Shown here piece after piece: positions 60,694 through 64,000 of a stretch of 64,000 nt of DNA. Position 1 is the stretch's first letter. Each line of letters opens with the position of its first letter. The notes under the pieces are model-generated. The model had not been told where the DNA came from, did no database searches, and saw only the letters and a list, made by a program, of their open reading frames with translations. A program made the position numbers and the translations under genes. The DNA is from CAZTHL01 sp964613585 (GTDB lineage: Bacteria; Pseudomonadota; Alphaproteobacteria; DSM-16000; Inquilinaceae): contig CAZTHL010000003.1 in assembly GCA_964613585.1 (NCBI GenBank), positions 1 to 64,000 on the forward strand, in the 5' to 3' direction.

Positions 60694-61229
60694 CGCGCGG
60701 CGACCCGTCTCTGGAAGTACAGGGCGACCCGGGTTCGGATATCCTCGCTGATCTGCTCGAGGGCCCGCTCCCGCGCCGCGCGCCGGCTTGCCAGCGTGGC
60801 GAACTCATCATCGAGGATGTTGAAGCTCGTGATGGCGTCGACTCGCGCGTCGTAGACCACGGCGCTCGTCGTCAGGTCGGTGAGCCGGGCGGTGCTGTTC
60901 ACCACCAGGTTGGCGCGGGTCGCCGTGTCGGTGCTGTCCACGCCCAGCCGGCGCTCGACTTCGCGGACCGCCACGTTCAGGCGATAGGCCGGCTCATCCG
61001 GGCGTCCGCCCGGATTCAGGCGCTGGATCAGGAAGGTGCGCAGCAATTGGCCCGAACGATTGGGGATCAGGGCCACCTCGATGCTCGACAGCCGGGCGGC
61101 GCCGGTCCCGGCCTCGCCATCCAGATCGCCGTAGAGCGGGCGAAAGCCGCAGGCGCCCACGGCCAGGGAGGCGACCAGCGTGGCGGCAAGCAGAGCCCGG
61201 GACAGGCCGGCCATGCGCCGTCGCCTCAC
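60690..61229 (-). CDS. lptE: LPS-assembly lipoprotein LptE
   Basis: A 179-residue outer-membrane lipoprotein that plugs the LptD barrel. A basic n-region (MRRRRMAG), hydrophobic core (LLAATLVASLAV) and lipobox VGAC with Cys27 are present; CGFRPLYGD right after is the hallmark of alphaproteobacterial LptE. It overlaps leuS and holA by four bases each, so leuS-lptE-holA is one transcription unit. The start is GTG 61229; ATG 61214 is an alternative. Confidence 0.93.
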   Translation of the reverse strand: MRRRRMAGLSRALLAATLVASLAVGACGFRPLYGDLDGEAGTGAARLSSIEVALIPNRSGQLLRTFLIQRLNPGGRPDEPAYRLNVAVREVERRLGVDSTDTATRANLVVNSTARLTDLTTSAVVYDARVDAITSFNILDDEFATLASRRAARERALEQISEDIRTRVALYFQRRVAAR

Positions 61230-63913
61230 CGGCCGACCACCAGATTGACGATCCGGTTCGGCACGACGATCACCTTCTTCACCGGCCGGCCGTCGAGCGC
61301 CCGAGCAACGCCGGCATCATCGAGGGCGGCCCGTTCCGCCGCATCCCGCTCGACGTCGCGGGGCAGCTGGAGCGTGGCACGCAGCTTGCCGTTCACCTGG
61401 ACCGCGACCGTCACCATGTCCTCGATGGCCAGCGCCGGCTCGTAGGCCGGCCACGGGCTCTCGGCAACCGGAATTGCATGGCCGAGATGCGCCCACAGCT
61501 CCTCTGCCAGATGCGGCATGATCGGCGCCACCAGGCCGGTCAGGGCTTCGAGGCAGCGCCGACGCACCCAGGCGGCCGCCTCGCCCGCGGCGTCGAAGCC
61601 CTCGAGCGCGTTGGAGAACTCGCGGATGCGCGCGACGGCGCGGTTGAAGCGGAACCGCTCGATATCGTCCTCGACCCCGGCGACGGTGCGGTGCATCAGC
61701 CGAAACACCGCGGCCATCGGATCATCCTGGGCCGAGGGGTCGAAGCCGTCCGGCCGGGGCGCCTCCACCGGGGCCAACGGCGCGGCGCTCTCGGTCACCA
61801 GCCGCCACAGCCGGTTGACATAGCGCCAAGCTCCTTCGATGCCGGCATCGGTCCATTCCAGATCGCGCTCCGGCGGGCTGTCCGACAGCAGCAGCAGACG
61901 CGCCGTGTCCGCGCCGTAGGTGCGCACCACCTGCTCCAGGCCGACTACGTTCTTCCTTGACTTGCTCATCTTCTCAAAGCGCCCGACCTCGACCGGGCTG
62001 CCGTCGGCCAGGCGCACCGCTCCTCCGGATCGGATATCGACCTCCTCGGGGTAGAGCCACTCCCCCTCGGCCGAGCGGAAGGTCTGGTGGCAGACCATGC
62101 CTTGCGTCATCAGGCCGCCGAACGGCTCTTCCAGATCCAGGTAGCCGCACTGCGTCAGGGCACGCATGAAGAAGCGGGAGTACAGCAGATGCAGGACCGC
62201 GTGCTCGATGCCGCCGATATACTGATCGACCGGCAGCCAGTATTCGGCCGCGGCGCGGTCGAACGCGGCCTCGGCCTGCGGCGAGGCGAAGCGCGCGAAG
62301 TACCACGAGGACTCGAAGAAGGTGTCGAAGGTGTCCGTCTCACGCACCGCCGGCTGGCCGGTGTAGGGGCAGGTGGTGTATTTCCAGGTTGGGTGCCGGT
62401 CGAGTGGGTTTCCAGGCTGGTCGAAGTCGATGTCCGGCGGCAGCTCGACCGGCAGCTGGTGCTCCGGCACCGGGACCACCTCCCCGTCCGCCCGGTACAG
62501 GATCGGGATCGGACAGCCCCAGTACCGTTGGCGGGACACGCCCCAGTCGCGCAACCGGTAGGTCACCGCCGCCGTGCCGGCCCCCCGCTCGGCAAGCGCG
62601 GCTATGGCGATGTCCTTGGCCTCGGCCACCGAAAGCTCGCGCCGGTCGGTCAGCTCGCCCAGCTCGTAGCGATAGCTCGGACGACTGGTGTCGGTGAAGG
62701 CGGCGCGGGCCACGTGCAGGACCTCGCTCCCGTCGGGCAGGGTCTGCCACGGAGTGGTGTTGAACCGGTCGCGGATCTCCGCCGGCAGGGCGGCCGCCTC
62801 GGGCCCGGACAGCAGCCGGGCCGTGGCCGGCCACAGCACCGGCCGCACCGGCAACTCATACTTGCGGGCGAAGTCGAGGTCCCGCTGATCGTGCGCCGGG
62901 CAGCCGAAGACGGCGCCGGTGCCGTACTCCATCAGCACGAAGTTCGCCACATAGATCGGCAGCCGGCGCTCGGACAGGAACGGATGGCGGGCGCGCAGGC
63001 CGGTGTCGTGGCCCAGCTTCTCGGCCGTCTCGATCGCCTCTTCGCTGGTGCCGAGCTTGCGGCACTCGGCCAGGAACGCGGCCAGCGCCGGATCACCCTC
63101 GGCTGCCTGCACCGCCAAGGGATGGTCGGCGGCGATGGCGCAAAAGCTGGCGCCGAAGATCGTGTCCGGGCGCGTCGTGAACACGTCCAGCCGTTCGTCC
63201 CGCCCGTCGATGTCGAAAAGCATGCGGGCGCCTACCGAACGGCCGATCCAGTTGCGCTGCATCACCCGGACGCGGTCTGGCCAGCGGTCCAGCCGATCGA
63301 TCGCCTCGAGCAACTCGTCGGCGAATGCGGTGATGCGCAGGAACCATTGGGTCAGCTGGCGGCGCTCGCCCACCGCGCCCGAGCGCCAGCCGCGGCCGTC
63401 GATCACCTGTTCGTTGGCGAGAACGGTGTGCTCGACCGGATCCCAGTTCACCCAGGACTCCTTGCGGTAGGCGAGGCCGGCCTTCAGGAAGTCGAGGAAC
63501 ATCCGCTGCTCGTGCCGGAAATAGTCGGGCGAGCAGGTGGCGACCTCGCGGCTCCAGTCGTACGACAGCCCGATCAGCTTGAGCTGGTCGCGCATCACCC
63601 GGATGTTGTCGTAGGTCCACTGCGCCGGATGCACCTTGTTGGCCATGGCGGCGTTCTCCGCCGGCAGCCCGAACGCGTCCCACCCCATGGGGTGCAGCAC
63701 GTTGAAGCCCTTGGCCCGGCGGTAGCGGGCGACCAGATCGCCGATCGCGTAGTTCCGCGCGTGCCCGACATGCAGGCGGCCCGACGGGTACGGGAACATC
63801 TCGAGGACGTAGTATTTCGGCCGGGACGGATCCTCGACCGCCCGGAAGGAGCCCCGCTCCTCCCAGATCCGCTGCCATCTCGCCTCGCATTCGGCGAAGT
63901 TGAAACGCGCCAT
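61226..63913 (-). CDS. leuS: Leucyl-tRNA synthetase
   Basis: An 895-residue class I synthetase. The HIGH box is HVGH in PYPSGRLHVGHARNYAIGD (48-51). The editing domain contains TTRPDTIFGASFCAIAADHPL (anchors). The KMSKS loop is FEKMSKSRKNVVGLEQ near residues 645-655. The anticodon-binding and C-terminal domains are complete, ending in VKKVIVVPNRIVNLVVG. ATG 63913 suits homologues. It is the first gene of the leuS-lptE-holA unit. Confidence 0.98.
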   Translation of the reverse strand: MARFNFAECEARWQRIWEERGSFRAVEDPSRPKYYVLEMFPYPSGRLHVGHARNYAIGDLVARYRRAKGFNVLHPMGWDAFGLPAENAAMANKVHPAQWTYDNIRVMRDQLKLIGLSYDWSREVATCSPDYFRHEQRMFLDFLKAGLAYRKESWVNWDPVEHTVLANEQVIDGRGWRSGAVGERRQLTQWFLRITAFADELLEAIDRLDRWPDRVRVMQRNWIGRSVGARMLFDIDGRDERLDVFTTRPDTIFGASFCAIAADHPLAVQAAEGDPALAAFLAECRKLGTSEEAIETAEKLGHDTGLRARHPFLSERRLPIYVANFVLMEYGTGAVFGCPAHDQRDLDFARKYELPVRPVLWPATARLLSGPEAAALPAEIRDRFNTTPWQTLPDGSEVLHVARAAFTDTSRPSYRYELGELTDRRELSVAEAKDIAIAALAERGAGTAAVTYRLRDWGVSRQRYWGCPIPILYRADGEVVPVPEHQLPVELPPDIDFDQPGNPLDRHPTWKYTTCPYTGQPAVRETDTFDTFFESSWYFARFASPQAEAAFDRAAAEYWLPVDQYIGGIEHAVLHLLYSRFFMRALTQCGYLDLEEPFGGLMTQGMVCHQTFRSAEGEWLYPEEVDIRSGGAVRLADGSPVEVGRFEKMSKSRKNVVGLEQVVRTYGADTARLLLLSDSPPERDLEWTDAGIEGAWRYVNRLWRLVTESAAPLAPVEAPRPDGFDPSAQDDPMAAVFRLMHRTVAGVEDDIERFRFNRAVARIREFSNALEGFDAAGEAAAWVRRRCLEALTGLVAPIMPHLAEELWAHLGHAIPVAESPWPAYEPALAIEDMVTVAVQVNGKLRATLQLPRDVERDAAERAALDDAGVARALDGRPVKKVIVVPNRIVNLVVGR

Positions 63914-64000
63914 GGCGCGAGCCTCGTTCCTAGCGTTAGGCCATGCCGGTCCGCCGGGAGAGGATCGGCCTCGGGCCTCCGCGATCGCGCGCGCGAGGTC
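63914..64000. other. Right edge upstream of leuS
   Basis: Eighty-seven bases containing the presumed leuS promoter region. No convincing hexamers or ribosome binding site could be identified, and no other gene is visible. Confidence 0.3.

Noticed and set aside
1..64000. tRNA, rRNA, CRISPR array, prophage or transposase genes
   Set aside because: Scanned for T-loop-like sequences, regularly spaced repeats and mobile-element proteins. Matches such as GGTTCGAAACC near 32528 are inside coding sequence without a cloverleaf.

Overview
The window is a high-GC alphaproteobacterial chromosome segment in two contigs (1-34214 and 34315-64000) joined by 100 N. Gene content and order are typical of the class: mucR, miaB-phoH-ybeY-corC-lnt-phrR-metK, rimP-nusA-ylxR-infB-rbfA-truB-rpsO-pnp, hslVU, hisBHAFE, tim44-fxsA-secB, dnaQ-coaE-aroE-maf-ppsR, hemE-hemH-hemJ-rho and mnmE-mnmG-rsmG-parA-parB-holA-lptE-leuS. 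The order resembles Rhodospirillales and related deep lineages, but no species can be named from the sequence alone.

Layout. 1-3 kb: a TusA-like protein, MucR, and an olsB-olsA pair for ornithine lipids. 3-10.5 kb: RNA modification, RNA/ribosome maturation and envelope genes (miaB, phoH, ybeY, corC, lnt), then phrR and metK. 10.4-21 kb: trmB and a long translation/transcription cluster from rimP to pnp. 21-26.5 kb: hslVU, an unknown lipoprotein, and a divergent Dnr-type regulator/hybrid cluster protein pair that shares a perfect TTGAC-N4-GTCAA palindrome. 26.5-31.3 kb: the hisB-hisH-GNAT-hisA-hisF-hisE cluster and a HIT protein. 31.3-34 kb: a membrane class III adenylate cyclase and a DUF938 methyltransferase. 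34-38 kb: the assembly gap, a tiny membrane protein, smr and a lutABC lactate-oxidation operon. 38-44 kb: tim44, fxsA, secB and a tight leftward operon from ppsR to dnaQ. 44.5-49.5 kb: hemE, hemH, hemJ, a J-domain protein and rho. 49.7-53.6 kb: three accessory leftward genes. 53.7-63.9 kb: the mnmE-parB cluster, then leftward leuS-lptE-holA.

The right half looks like the replication origin and segregation region. The ppsR-hemE gap (44147-44550) corresponds to the place where Caulobacter has its origin. Operons point away from it on both sides. Two exact parS palindromes (55309-55324 and 57585-57600) flank mnmG, close to parAB. Most of the window is conserved core genome. The less ordinary items are a palindromic intergenic repeat whose end supplies the TAG stop codon of the adjacent ORF in both copies, the dnr-hcp nitrosative-stress unit, a MucR lacking a zinc ligand, a possible leader peptide before rho, and a predicted leaderless mnmG promoter beside parS. 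I found no phage, transposase, CRISPR array, rRNA or tRNA.
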